Positions 53,022 to 62,732 of a DNA stretch of 64,000 bases are shown here, in pieces. Source of the stretch: Luteimonas cucumeris (lineage in GTDB: Bacteria > Pseudomonadota > Gammaproteobacteria > Xanthomonadales > Xanthomonadaceae); contig NZ_VLKN01000006.1 in the NCBI RefSeq assembly GCF_007830035.1, positions 124,001-188,000 on the forward strand. Reading direction: 5' to 3'. Every line of letters begins with the position of its first letter. Position 1 is the stretch's first letter. Both the position numbers and the translations under genes were made by a program. The notes beneath the pieces were generated by a model. It had not been told where the DNA came from, made no database searches, and saw only the letters and a program-made list of their open reading frames with translations.

Positions 53022-53444
53022 ATGCAAGCCTATCTCTGGACCAAGACCGCGCACTTGGTATTCGTGATTGCGTGGCTGGCCGGCGTGTTCTACCTGCCGC
53101 GCATCCTGGTCAACATCGCCGAAGCCGGCGACCAGCCGGCGGTGCGCGCGCGGCTGGTGCTGATGGGACGGCGCCTGTACCGCTTCGGCCACATCATGTT
53201 CGGGCTGGCCGTGGTGCTGGGACTGGTGCTGTGGCTGCACTTCGGCATCGGCGGCGGCTGGCTGCACGCGAAGCTGCTGCTGGTCGCGCTGCTGCTGGCG
53301 TATTTCATCGTCGCCGGGCGCTGGCTGAAGGGCGTTGATGGCGGGCGCGCGCTGCCGTCGTCCAGGGCGCTGCGCTGGTTCAACGAAGTGCCGGTGTTGT
53401 TGCTGGTTGTTGTGGTGTATTTGGTGCTGGCGAAGCCGTTCTAG
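53022..53444 (+). CDS. hemJ: HemJ-like (CopD-family) membrane protein
   Basis: 140 residues with four helices. The first helix HLVFVIAWLAGVFYLPRI carries the family His, and the second half has GWLHAKLLLVALLLAYF followed by RWFNEVPVLLLVVVVYLVL. This pattern fits HemJ, the protoporphyrinogen IX oxidase of many alpha- and gammaproteobacteria, though databases often label it CopD. The ATG at 53022 is chosen by length. A hairpin lies downstream before the convergent phosphatase. Confidence 0.78.
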   Translation: MQAYLWTKTAHLVFVIAWLAGVFYLPRILVNIAEAGDQPAVRARLVLMGRRLYRFGHIMFGLAVVLGLVLWLHFGIGGGWLHAKLLLVALLLAYFIVAGRWLKGVDGGRALPSSRALRWFNEVPVLLLVVVVYLVLAKPF

Positions 53445-53462
53445 TCGTTGCTGGATTTCACG

Positions 53463-53524
53463 GGTTGTTGAGTTGTTGAGTGCTTGAAATGTGGGCGGTT
53501 CCCCAACCCAACAGCTCAACAACC
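53463..53524. terminator. Long AT-rich hairpin between convergent genes
   Basis: Arms 53463-53478 (GGTTGTTGAGTTGTTG) and 53509-53524 pair over 16 positions with a single G-U; a 30-nt loop lies between. It separates the HemJ gene and the alkaline phosphatase, both ending nearby, and likely acts in both directions. Confidence 0.65.
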
Positions 53525-53539
53525 TAAAAACCCAACAAC

Positions 53540-55255
53540 CTATCTGACCTCCACGAACTCGGCTGGATCCGGCAACTCCACCGGCACGCCATCGCCATTG
53601 CACAGCTTGGCCACGCACAGCCGCTCGCGCAGCTTGGGCGTGGCCTGCACCATGAAGTGGAAGATCGTGTTCTGCTCGACGCTGCCGCGCACCGCGTCGC
53701 TGCCGGGCCCGCGCGCCCAGATGCCGACGTCGTCGCCGCCATGGGTTTCGCTGGACAGCGGCACGATCACTTCCTGCATATAATCGGGATGCATGGTGTC
53801 GACCTGGTTCAGGTCCGGACGGCCCGCGGAAGGCTCGAAGCCCTTGCCGCTGTGCAGGAATTTCTTCGGGCCTGCCGGCTGCGACGAACTGGCGCCGGTG
53901 TAACCCGGGCCGTTGGCATAGCCCAGCGTCGTGTAGGGCAGGCCGGTGCCATCGATGACGACATTGCCTTCTTCATCCTCGCTGCTCCGGCCGCGCACCT
54001 TGCCCAGGATCGGATTGCCACGCTTCGGATAACCGGCGAACGTCAGCGTGTGGGCGTGATCGGCAGTGACCAGGATCAGGGTGTCCTGCGCGGATGCCAG
54101 CTGCGCCGCGGCCTGCACCGCATCGGATAACGCGATGGTGTCGGTCAGCGCGCGATAGGCATTGCCGTAGTGATGTGCATGGTCGATGCGGCCGCCTTCC
54201 ACCAGCAGGAAATATCCCTCCGGCGACGCCTGCTGCAGGCGGGTGATCGCCGCGGTGGTCAGTTCGGCCAGGCTCGGTTCGCCGGGATCGTTGCTGCGGT
54301 CGTGCTCGAAGTGCAGGTGGTCGTATTCGAACAGGCCAAGCACCGGTGCCTTGCCGGATGCGGCGGCCAGTTGCTCGCGGTTCCAGACATACGCGCCGTC
54401 CGGATGCTTCCGCTGCCATTCGCCGATCAGGTCGCGCCCGTCCAGGCGCAGGCCGACCTTGTCGTCCGCTTCCGGGTCGCGTTGCTGCACGGTCATGAAG
54501 TGCATGCGGCCGCCGCCGAACACCACTTCCGGGCCATTGCCGTAGGGGTTCTCGATCAGCTGTCGCGCGATGTCGGCGCAACCCTGCGCGCGTGCGGACT
54601 CGCTGAGCTCGGTGTCGTTTTCCCAGTTGCGTTCCGCCGAGTGCGAGTAGGTCGCACCCGGCGTGGCGTGCGTGATGCGCGCGGTGGTGACGATGCCCGT
54701 GGCCAGGCCCGCGCTTTCGGCAAGTTCCAGGATGCTCAGCATCGGCGCGGCCAGCGCGCCGGTGCAGTCCTTGCGAAGCGCGCTCTGGCCGATGCTGAGC
54801 ACGCCGGCGCGGGTCTTGATGCCGGTCGCCATCGCGCTCATCGTGCCGGCCGAGTCCGGCGTCTGCGAATCGGTGTTGTAGGTCTTGCTGAGCGCGGTAT
54901 GAGGAAAGTTTTCCCAGCCCAGGCGGTTGTTCTCGCCCGGCCCGCCGTTGCGCTGGCCCTGCAGGATCCGCGCTGCTGCCACCGTGGTCAGGCTCATGCC
55001 GTCGCCGACGAACAGGATCACGTTCTTCGCACGGCCCTGCATCGCGCCACGTCCGGCGGCCTGCGCGGCACCGTCGCGGAACCACCAGGCAGCGTTTTCG
55101 CCCTGCGGGTGCTGGATCGCGGGTACTTCGACGTGCGTCGTCGCCGGCGCCGTATCGCGCGCGCCGCTGGAGACGCAGGCAGCGAGAAGCAGGGTCATGC
55201 AGGCTGCGGCCAGGGCCGGGCCACGGCTCGGCGCAGGTGTGCGGGGTCGTTGCAT
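53540..55255 (-). CDS. Exported alkaline phosphatase (PhoA-family lipoprotein)
   Basis: 571 residues. Lipobox LLLAAC. Metal ligand Asp85 in LFVGDGMS; nucleophile Ser135 in TPDSAGTMSAMATG; VEGGRIDHAHH (metal ligands) and TADHAHTLTF (last His) are in order. An insert with YNTDSQTPD and a long middle domain is typical of the PhoA group in Xanthomonas and Caulobacter. It releases phosphate from organic esters in the periplasm. Long insertion relative to E. coli PhoA. Confidence 0.93.
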   Translation of the reverse strand: MQRPRTPAPSRGPALAAACMTLLLAACVSSGARDTAPATTHVEVPAIQHPQGENAAWWFRDGAAQAAGRGAMQGRAKNVILFVGDGMSLTTVAAARILQGQRNGGPGENNRLGWENFPHTALSKTYNTDSQTPDSAGTMSAMATGIKTRAGVLSIGQSALRKDCTGALAAPMLSILELAESAGLATGIVTTARITHATPGATYSHSAERNWENDTELSESARAQGCADIARQLIENPYGNGPEVVFGGGRMHFMTVQQRDPEADDKVGLRLDGRDLIGEWQRKHPDGAYVWNREQLAAASGKAPVLGLFEYDHLHFEHDRSNDPGEPSLAELTTAAITRLQQASPEGYFLLVEGGRIDHAHHYGNAYRALTDTIALSDAVQAAAQLASAQDTLILVTADHAHTLTFAGYPKRGNPILGKVRGRSSEDEEGNVVIDGTGLPYTTLGYANGPGYTGASSSQPAGPKKFLHSGKGFEPSAGRPDLNQVDTMHPDYMQEVIVPLSSETHGGDDVGIWARGPGSDAVRGSVEQNTIFHFMVQATPKLRERLCVAKLCNGDGVPVELPDPAEFVEVR

Positions 55256-55543
55256 CGGATGTTCCGTGTGGGGACTGGCGTGTTGGAGTACACGGTTCAC
55301 GCCGAAAACCGCGCGGCATTATGCCAAGGATTCATGTCAGGACTTTGACGCGCCTGCCGCTTACAGCGGTGGCGCTGTTGCGTCGCCGGCATCGTCGAGC
55401 CGCGTGCGGCGAGTCCGGTTCAGGAATCCGCGGGCGAAAAAGCCGCGATCGTTGCCGTGCCGTAGCGCCAGCGTTGCGTCCTCGTGGCTGCCGGCTCGCC
55501 GCGACTGCGGTATCGTCGCCCCTTGTCCCGCAGGAAGGCCCCG

Positions 55544-56884
55544 ATGCTGAAGTGGTGGTTCCGCATTCCGTTCTGGCAGCGCGTGCTGGCCGGCTTCGTA
55601 CTCGGCGCGCTGGCCGGCTGGGCGTTCGGCGAGAACGCCGCGACCTGGTTCGAGCCGCTCGGCGATGTCTACGTCAACCTGATCAAGATGATCGCGATCC
55701 CGCTGGTGTTCTTCGCGGTGATCAGCGCGGTCGGTTCGCTGCACGGGCAGAAGTCGATCGCCGCGCTCGGCGGGCGCACCTTTGCCTGGTTCGCGATCAC
55801 CGCGGTGCTGGCGGTCTGCGTCGGCCTGGCGACCGGCCTGGTGGTCAAGCCCGGTGCCGGCGTGACCGGCCTGCAGGTCGCCGCGGACTACAAGCCCAAG
55901 AACGTGCCGGGGCCGATGGACGTGCTGTTCAACCTTGTGCCGCAGAATCCGTTCCGTGCCTTGTCCGCTTCCGATACCGGCATGACGGCGGATGGACAGG
56001 CGGTGCTGATCCCGAGCAACGGCACCGTGTTGCAGGTGATCTTCTTCGCCGGGCTGATCGGCTTCGCCTTCGTCAAGCTCGGCGAGAAGACGGTCAATCT
56101 GCGCCGGCTGATGGGCGAAGCCAGCGAAACCATGATCCAGGTGACGCGCTTCGTGCTGGAGTTCACGCCGCTGGGCACGTTTGGCCTGATCGCCGGGCTG
56201 GTCGGTGCCTACGGCTTCGAGAAACTGCTGCCGCTGGGCAGTTTCGTGATCGCGTTGTACGTGGCCTGCGCCTTCCACATCGTGGTCGTCTATGGCGGCT
56301 TGCTGCTGGCGCACGGGCTCAATCCGCTGAAGTTCTTCCGCGGCGCGGCCTCGGCGATGCAGGTCGGGTTCGTCGCTTCGAGTAGCTTCGCCGCGTTGCC
56401 GGCATCGCTGCGCAGCGCGACCCACAACCATGGCGTCGACCGCGATTACGCGGCATTCGCGGTACCGCTGGGCGCCAGCATCAAGATGGACGGCTGCGGC
56501 GCGATCTATCCGGCGCTGGCGTCGGTGTTCATCGCCCAGTACATGGGTATCGAACTGTCCCTGGCGCAGTACTTCATCATCATGCTGGCCTCGGTCCTGG
56601 GCAGCTTCGGTACCGCGGGCGTGCCGGGCACCGCAGTGATCATGGCCACGGTGGTACTCAGCGCCGCCGGCCTGCCGCTGGAGGCGATCGGCTACCTGTA
56701 TGCGATCGATCGCGTGCTCGACATGATGCGCACCATGACCAACGTGACCGGCCAGATGCTGGTGCCGGTACTCGTGGCCAAGGAAACCGGACTACTGGAC
56801 CGCGACGTGTATGAGGCGGCGTCGAGCAACGTCGGCATCGCAGAGGGTGAGGCCGGGGAGGCTGCTGCGAGGGAAAGCGCGTGA
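55544..56884 (+). CDS. Dicarboxylate/amino acid:cation symporter (DAACS)
   Basis: 446 residues. Helices begin FWQRVLAGFVLGALAGWAF then VYVNLIKMIAIPLVFFAVIS. The re-entrant and TM7 motifs are SSSFAALPASLRSA (serine-rich hairpin) and VPLGASIKMDGCGAIYPALA (N/D-M-D-G-x pattern, with KMDG), plus GTAGVPGTAVIMATVVLSAA. This is a Glt/DctA-type sodium or proton symporter. The ATG at 55544 has AGGAAGG upstream. The stop overlaps the acetyltransferase by 4 bp. Confidence 0.93.
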   Translation: MLKWWFRIPFWQRVLAGFVLGALAGWAFGENAATWFEPLGDVYVNLIKMIAIPLVFFAVISAVGSLHGQKSIAALGGRTFAWFAITAVLAVCVGLATGLVVKPGAGVTGLQVAADYKPKNVPGPMDVLFNLVPQNPFRALSASDTGMTADGQAVLIPSNGTVLQVIFFAGLIGFAFVKLGEKTVNLRRLMGEASETMIQVTRFVLEFTPLGTFGLIAGLVGAYGFEKLLPLGSFVIALYVACAFHIVVVYGGLLLAHGLNPLKFFRGAASAMQVGFVASSSFAALPASLRSATHNHGVDRDYAAFAVPLGASIKMDGCGAIYPALASVFIAQYMGIELSLAQYFIIMLASVLGSFGTAGVPGTAVIMATVVLSAAGLPLEAIGYLYAIDRVLDMMRTMTNVTGQMLVPVLVAKETGLLDRDVYEAASSNVGIAEGEAGEAAARESA

Positions 56885-57336
56885 TCGGGCCGGATATCGA
56901 ACTGATAGAGCGATTTCCCGGCGTCGACGACTACGTCCGCATGCGCAGCGCCGCGGGCATGCACCCGAAGACACTGGAGGCGGCGCGTCGCGCTCTGCCC
57001 AACACGCTGTACGGCGTCAGCCTGCTGCGCGACGGTGCGGTGGTCGGCATGGGTCGGGTGATCGGCGACAACGGCTGCTTCTTCACCATCGTCGACATAG
57101 CGGTGGTTCCGGAACTTCAGGGTCGCGGACTGGGCAACCGGATCATGGCGGCGCTGGACGCCTGGTTGCAGTCGCATGTGCCCGAATCCGCGTACGTCAC
57201 CCTGGTCGCCGATGGCGATGCCAAATACCTGTATCGCAAGTTCGGTTTCGTCGAGAGCGCTCCGCTTGCGGTGAACATGGAATACGTGATGGGCGCCGAT
57301 GGCGCGCGCTCGACTGATCACCTGCAAAAGCCGTAG
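56881..57336 (+). CDS. GNAT family acetyltransferase
   Basis: 151 residues from a GTG at 56881 in a GTGA overlap with the symporter stop. The acetyl-CoA site is VDIAVVPELQGRGLGNRIM (Q-x-x-G-x-G), followed by YVTLVADGDAKYLYRKFGF. The overlap suggests translational coupling with the symporter and a role on the transported compound, which is an inference. Substrate unknown. Confidence 0.87.
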   Translation: MIGPDIELIERFPGVDDYVRMRSAAGMHPKTLEAARRALPNTLYGVSLLRDGAVVGMGRVIGDNGCFFTIVDIAVVPELQGRGLGNRIMAALDAWLQSHVPESAYVTLVADGDAKYLYRKFGFVESAPLAVNMEYVMGADGARSTDHLQKP

Positions 57337-57393
57337 CAACTGGCCTGGATCACCCTGGCAGCGGGCGTCAGATCCAGGCGCGTGGACGAAGCC

Positions 57394-57881
57394 TCACGCC
57401 CTCGAGTAACGCCAGGACACCATCCGGCCATCGCGGTACGGCATCACGCCATGGAACGGGCGCGGATCGGCATCGAACACCAGCGGCAGGAATTCGCGGT
57501 CGCCTTCCCACATCGGCAGCGCGTGCAGCCGGTCCAGCGCCACCCATTCCAGCGTGCCTTCCGGATTGCGTTCGAACGGCGTGCCGGTGAAGCGCGTCAC
57601 CACGAACACGAAACCCAGCCAGTCCTCGCCGCGCTTGCCAAAACCGGGCCAGCTGATCGTGCCGCGCAGCGTGAGCTCGGGGCATTCGATGCCGGCCTCC
57701 TCGTGGATCTCGCGGCGCATGCCGGCCAGCACGTCTTCATCCGGCTCGATCTTGCCGCCCAGGCCGTTGTATTTGCCGAGATGATGATCGTCCTCGCGCG
57801 CATTGCGATGCAGCATCAGCACGTCGCGACCATCCGGGGAAAGCACGTAGCCCAGCGTTGCGACAATCGGGGTGTACGGCA

Positions 57882-57882
<1 letters not shown>
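57394..57882 (-). CDS. Nudix hydrolase (8-oxo-dGTP-type)
   Basis: 162 residues. The Nudix box is complete: GKIEPDEDVLAGMRREIHEE followed by AG, giving G-x5-E-x7-R-E-x-x-E-E-x-G. The start YTPIVATLGYVLSPDGRDVL and a WVALDRLHALPMWEGDREFL segment fit the MTH1/MutT-like group. It removes oxidised nucleotides or related diphosphates. It overlaps the beta-lactamase by one base (TGATG), hence co-translated. Confidence 0.9.
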
Positions 57883-59600
<1,718 letters not shown>

Positions 59601-59634
59601 CTATCTCAATCGAGTTTCATACATACAACTCCAT

Positions 59635-59706
59635 CATCCCGAGCGCTGCGAGGGACTGCTTTTTCAAAGGTTCACTGGCAAACAGCTCCCTCCTGCGCTC
59701 GGGATG
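59635..59706. repeat. Inverted repeat with CATCCCGAGCGC arms
   Basis: CATCCCGAGCGC (59635-59646) and GCGCTCGGGATG (59695-59706) are perfect complements 48 nt apart. This matches a frequent short repeat in Xanthomonadales genomes (from memory). It lies in the gap between the convergent thioesterase and lipase genes and may act as a terminator. Confidence 0.7.
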
Positions 59707-59742
59707 GGGAAGAAGACGATTCGGAGGCGGCACGGACAAGCG

Positions 59743-60594
59743 CTAGTGCGGTGATCGCGCAGCCACATGCCGGGCATCGCGATCGGCAAGGTCTGCCGCC
59801 TCCGTGGGAATGCCTTCGCGCCGGAACCGGCCATGGCGCAGGAAGTGCAGCGTCTGCGCGATCACTTTGTCGTCCATGACGATGAAGGTATGCGTCACCG
59901 GCAACACCAGGAAATCGGTCATGCCTTCTACCTTGGCGCGTGCGACGGAAACCTTGCCGTCGTTCTGGCCCGGGATCTGCCTCGCCAGCCAGCTGTCCAC
60001 CGCCGTCTGTTCGTTGCCGGTGATGATGCCCAGCGTGTAGTCGATCCGCCCAAGTCGTGCGGCAATGCCGTCGGGTCCGGTGCCCAGCTGTCCGCCGGCA
60101 GGACCATTGATCCGGTCGTATACGACCGTGCCGACCAGGGCATCGGCTACTTCGCTGCCCTGGTTCGGCGGGCTGAGCATGACGACCTTGCCCAGTTCCG
60201 GCACCGGATGCGATGCGAGGTAGTAACGCAGCACCAGCCCGCCCATCGAGTGGGTGACGAAGTGGATCCGGTCGGCGTGCCGGTTGCGGCAATACTGCAG
60301 TCCCTGCGGCACGGCCGTGACGGCGAGTGCCTCGATGGGTTTGCTGCGCGACGGATAGTCCACGCTGATCGCTTCATAGCCTGCGTCGCGCAGCGCCGAA
60401 GCGATCATGTCCATCGAGCGATAGGTGCGTCCCAGGCCGTGCAGCAGGACAACGCAGGCGTTGCCAGCGCCCGGTTCGCCGGGCAGCGGTGCAGTTTCCT
60501 GCGACCTGGCCTGCATCGGGAAAGCGCACAGCCACAGGGCAAGAATCACAAGCGCAACGCGGAGGGCAACGAGAGTCATATGGCGACGTGGCAT
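59743..60594 (-). CDS. Exported lipase-like alpha/beta hydrolase
   Basis: 283 residues. N-terminal hydrophobic signal (LVALRVALVILALWLCAFP). Oxyanion strand VVLLHGLGRTYRSMDM; nucleophile elbow FVTHSMGGLVLRYYLA with Ser; PPNQGSEVADAL lid-like segment; acid/His region TDFLVLPVTHTFIVM. This resembles triacylglycerol lipase/esterase (PGAP1-like) proteins. The start could be 60615, 60594 or 60579; I used 60594. Followed downstream (reverse) by the convergent thioesterase gene. Confidence 0.85.
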   Translation of the reverse strand: MPRRHMTLVALRVALVILALWLCAFPMQARSQETAPLPGEPGAGNACVVLLHGLGRTYRSMDMIASALRDAGYEAISVDYPSRSKPIEALAVTAVPQGLQYCRNRHADRIHFVTHSMGGLVLRYYLASHPVPELGKVVMLSPPNQGSEVADALVGTVVYDRINGPAGGQLGTGPDGIAARLGRIDYTLGIITGNEQTAVDSWLARQIPGQNDGKVSVARAKVEGMTDFLVLPVTHTFIVMDDKVIAQTLHFLRHGRFRREGIPTEAADLADRDARHVAARSPH

Positions 60595-60656
60595 GGACCG
60601 TAGGCGATCATCCACAGTCTGCGCGGTCGCCCTGTGTTTCGCCAGGCACAGACGCG

Positions 60657-60683
60657 GAAAAGGCCGCAGTGAGCGGCCTTTTC
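60657..60683. terminator. Bidirectional intrinsic terminator
   Basis: GAAAAGGCCGC (60657-60667) and GCGGCCTTTTC (60673-60683), loop AGTGA, flanked by T/A on both sides. It ends the reverse NlpC/P60 transcript (stop at 60705) and protects the lipase start region. Confidence 0.9.
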
Positions 60684-60704
60684 GAATCGACGCGATTGGG
60701 GACG

Positions 60705-61352
60705 TCAGATACCGGCGACGCGGCGCGCCTGCATGTACTTGCGGCTCCAGTAGCCGTCGGACAGGCTCGACACTTCCACGTCCTTGCCCGAGCGCGGCGC
60801 ATGCACGAACCGGCCTTCGCCGACATAGATGCCGACGTGGTCGACGCGCTTGCCGCGGCGGCTGAAGAACACCAAGTCGCCGGCCGCCAACGAAGCGCGG
60901 TCCACCTTTTCACCGTCCTTGGCCATCTCGCGCGAGACCCGCGGCAGTTCGATGCCGAGCGCGCTGCGGAACACGTAGCCGACCATGCCGCTGCAGTCGA
61001 AGCCGTCCGGCGAGGTGCCGCCCCAGCGGTATGGCGTGCCGAGCAGGGCCAGGGCCTTCTGCAACAGGGCTTGCACGCGCCCCGAGGTCTGCGGCGCCGC
61101 ATGCGCGGCGCCAAGGTCGGCGGTCGAGCGCAGGTCGAGGGTGGCTTCCAGCAGGGCGCGATCAGACGGTGCCATCGCGTCGGCCAGCGCGGGGCTGGCG
61201 GCGCTGGCATTGGTCAGGTGATTATCCAGCGTGGCCTGGTGGGCCAGCGACGGCATTGCCGTGGCGCACAGCAGGCAGAAGAGGAGAGGACGGAGACGAC
61301 CCGGGCACGGGAAGCGGAGGAGGGCACGCTGGCCTGGGACGTTGTTGATCAC
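60705..61352 (-). CDS. NlpC/P60 cell-wall endopeptidase 1
   Basis: 215 residues from a GTG at 61352 (a TTG at 61394 is an alternative). Hydrophobic signal (LRPLLFCLLCATAMPSLA), a helical linker, then the C40 domain: GTPYRWGGTSPDGFDCSGMV (catalytic Cys), DHVGIYVGEGRFVHAP (catalytic His), and an Asn/His in PRSGKDVEV. These enzymes cut peptidoglycan stem peptides. It is the downstream member of a tandem pair with 61462-62025, sharing the motif GIYVGEGRFVHAP. Confidence 0.88.
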   Translation of the reverse strand: MINNVPGQRALLRFPCPGRLRPLLFCLLCATAMPSLAHQATLDNHLTNASAASPALADAMAPSDRALLEATLDLRSTADLGAAHAAPQTSGRVQALLQKALALLGTPYRWGGTSPDGFDCSGMVGYVFRSALGIELPRVSREMAKDGEKVDRASLAAGDLVFFSRRGKRVDHVGIYVGEGRFVHAPRSGKDVEVSSLSDGYWSRKYMQARRVAGI

Positions 61353-61461
61353 GCGGCTTTCACTTTTCGGAGCAGCCGGAATAGTGCCGGACAAAAACGA
61401 AGATGGTGTTCAGAAAAAGTTAAAAAATCGTGAATATGGAACGACCGTCGTCACTATTCCG

Positions 61462-62025
61462 TTATTGCAACACCCGGCGTGCGCCGCTGTAGTGCTCGCG
61501 CCAATAAGGGCCGTCGAGCTGGTCCAGCCGCACGGTACCGCCGCTGCTGGGGGCATGCACGAAGCGGCCTTCGCCGACATATATGCCGACGTGGCTGACA
61601 TTGCCGCGGTTGCCGAAGAAGACCAGGTCAGCCGCCGCCAGGCGCTCCGGTGCGATTTTCGGGCCCTGTACCTGCGCCAGTTCGCTCGAACTGCGCGGTA
61701 GTTTCAGGTCGAGCATGTCCCGGTACACGTAGTTGACCAGGCCGCTGCAGTCGAAGCCGCCCTGCGGCGTATTGCCGCCATAGCGGTAGGGCGTGCCGAC
61801 CAAGCTGATCGCGCGCATCAGCACCGCATTGGCGGCGGCGGGATCGTCGGGCGTGACCACGGGCCATTGGCGTTTCGCGAGCGCGTCGTGCGTCGGCGTG
61901 GGGCGCACGTCATCGCGCCCGCAGGCCGCCAGCAGGCAGGCGATCATCGTCGCCAGCATCAGCGTGGTGAGCGTCCGCGCTGGCGTCAGCCTGCGGCTGT
62001 CTGGATAATGTGCGGCCTTCCCCAT
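61462..62025 (-). CDS. NlpC/P60 cell-wall endopeptidase 2 (lipoprotein)
   Basis: 187 residues. Signal ending in lipobox LLAAC. C40 domain: GTPYRYGGNTPQGGFDCSGL (Cys), SHVGIYVGEGRFVHAP (His) and SSGGTVRLDQL. It is a tandem paralogue of the gene at 60705-61352 (110 bp apart), shorter and clearly lipidated. Likely a septal or spacer-site peptidoglycan hydrolase. The start at 62025 is one of several ATGs. It is divergent from slyD. Confidence 0.88.
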   Translation of the reverse strand: MGKAAHYPDSRRLTPARTLTTLMLATMIACLLAACGRDDVRPTPTHDALAKRQWPVVTPDDPAAANAVLMRAISLVGTPYRYGGNTPQGGFDCSGLVNYVYRDMLDLKLPRSSSELAQVQGPKIAPERLAAADLVFFGNRGNVSHVGIYVGEGRFVHAPSSGGTVRLDQLDGPYWREHYSGARRVLQ

Positions 62026-62086
62026 CTGCGCATCTTGGCCGCAACACGACATGGCCGACAAGTCCGCGCGCCTGCCAGGGTTCCGA

Positions 62087-62566
62087 ATGAAAATCGAGAA
62101 AGACCGCGTCGTCAGCTTCCATTACACCGTTTCCGAACAGGGGCAGGAGGCACTGGAAAGCTCCCGGGAGCGCGAACCGCTGCTGATCCTGGTCGGCCAC
62201 GGCAACATCATCCCGGGCCTGGAGAAGGCCCTCGACGGCCACGAGAAGGGCGACAGCTTCGGCGTCGACGTGGCAGCGGCGGAAGCCTACGGCGAGCGTC
62301 GCGACGGCCTCACCCAGCGCGTGCCCAAGAAGCACTTCGGCACCCAGCGCCTGGAGCCGGGCATGCAGGTGGTGCTCAACACCAATTTCGGTCCGCGCGC
62401 GGTCAGCGTGCAGAAGGTCGGCATGAGCGTGGTCGACGTCGACCTCAACCATCCGATGGCCGGCAAGGACCTGCATTTCGACATCGAGATCGTCGATGTG
62501 CGCGAAGCCAGCGCGGAGGAGATCGAACACGGCCACGTGCACGGCGACGGCGGCCACGCGCACTGA
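62087..62566 (+). CDS. slyD: SlyD-like FKBP-type peptidyl-prolyl isomerase
   Basis: 159 residues: MKIEKDRVVSFHYTV then LLILVGHGNIIPGLEKALDG, FGVDVAAAEAYGERRDG, an insert-in-flap domain, and a short His-rich tail (EHGHVHGDGGHAH). The order FHYTV / GNIIPGLEKAL is the SlyD signature. SlyD is a cytosolic chaperone-isomerase and nickel carrier; the tail is shorter than in E. coli. AGGG lies 7 nt before the ATG at 62087. A hairpin follows. Confidence 0.93.
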   Translation: MKIEKDRVVSFHYTVSEQGQEALESSREREPLLILVGHGNIIPGLEKALDGHEKGDSFGVDVAAAEAYGERRDGLTQRVPKKHFGTQRLEPGMQVVLNTNFGPRAVSVQKVGMSVVDVDLNHPMAGKDLHFDIEIVDVREASAEEIEHGHVHGDGGHAH

Positions 62567-62633
62567 ACTTGGGCGGGAGGAGGCGTCAGCCCCGCGCCCA
62601 TGCCCGGCTCACAGCCCCAGAGCATCGTTGCCG

Positions 62634-62657
62634 AATGGCCCGCGCAAGCGGGCCATT
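62634..62657. terminator. Hairpin with GCAA loop after slyD
   Basis: AATGGCCCGC (62634-62643), tetraloop GCAA, GCGGGCCATT (62648-62657), then TTCC. A perfect 10-bp stem without a long T-run. Confidence 0.6.
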
Positions 62658-62732
62658 TCCGTACTGGCCAATGGCGCTTGCGATGGGGGCCGAGGCGGTG
62701 AATGATCCGGCTTTCGGCTGGAGGGGGCGGGC

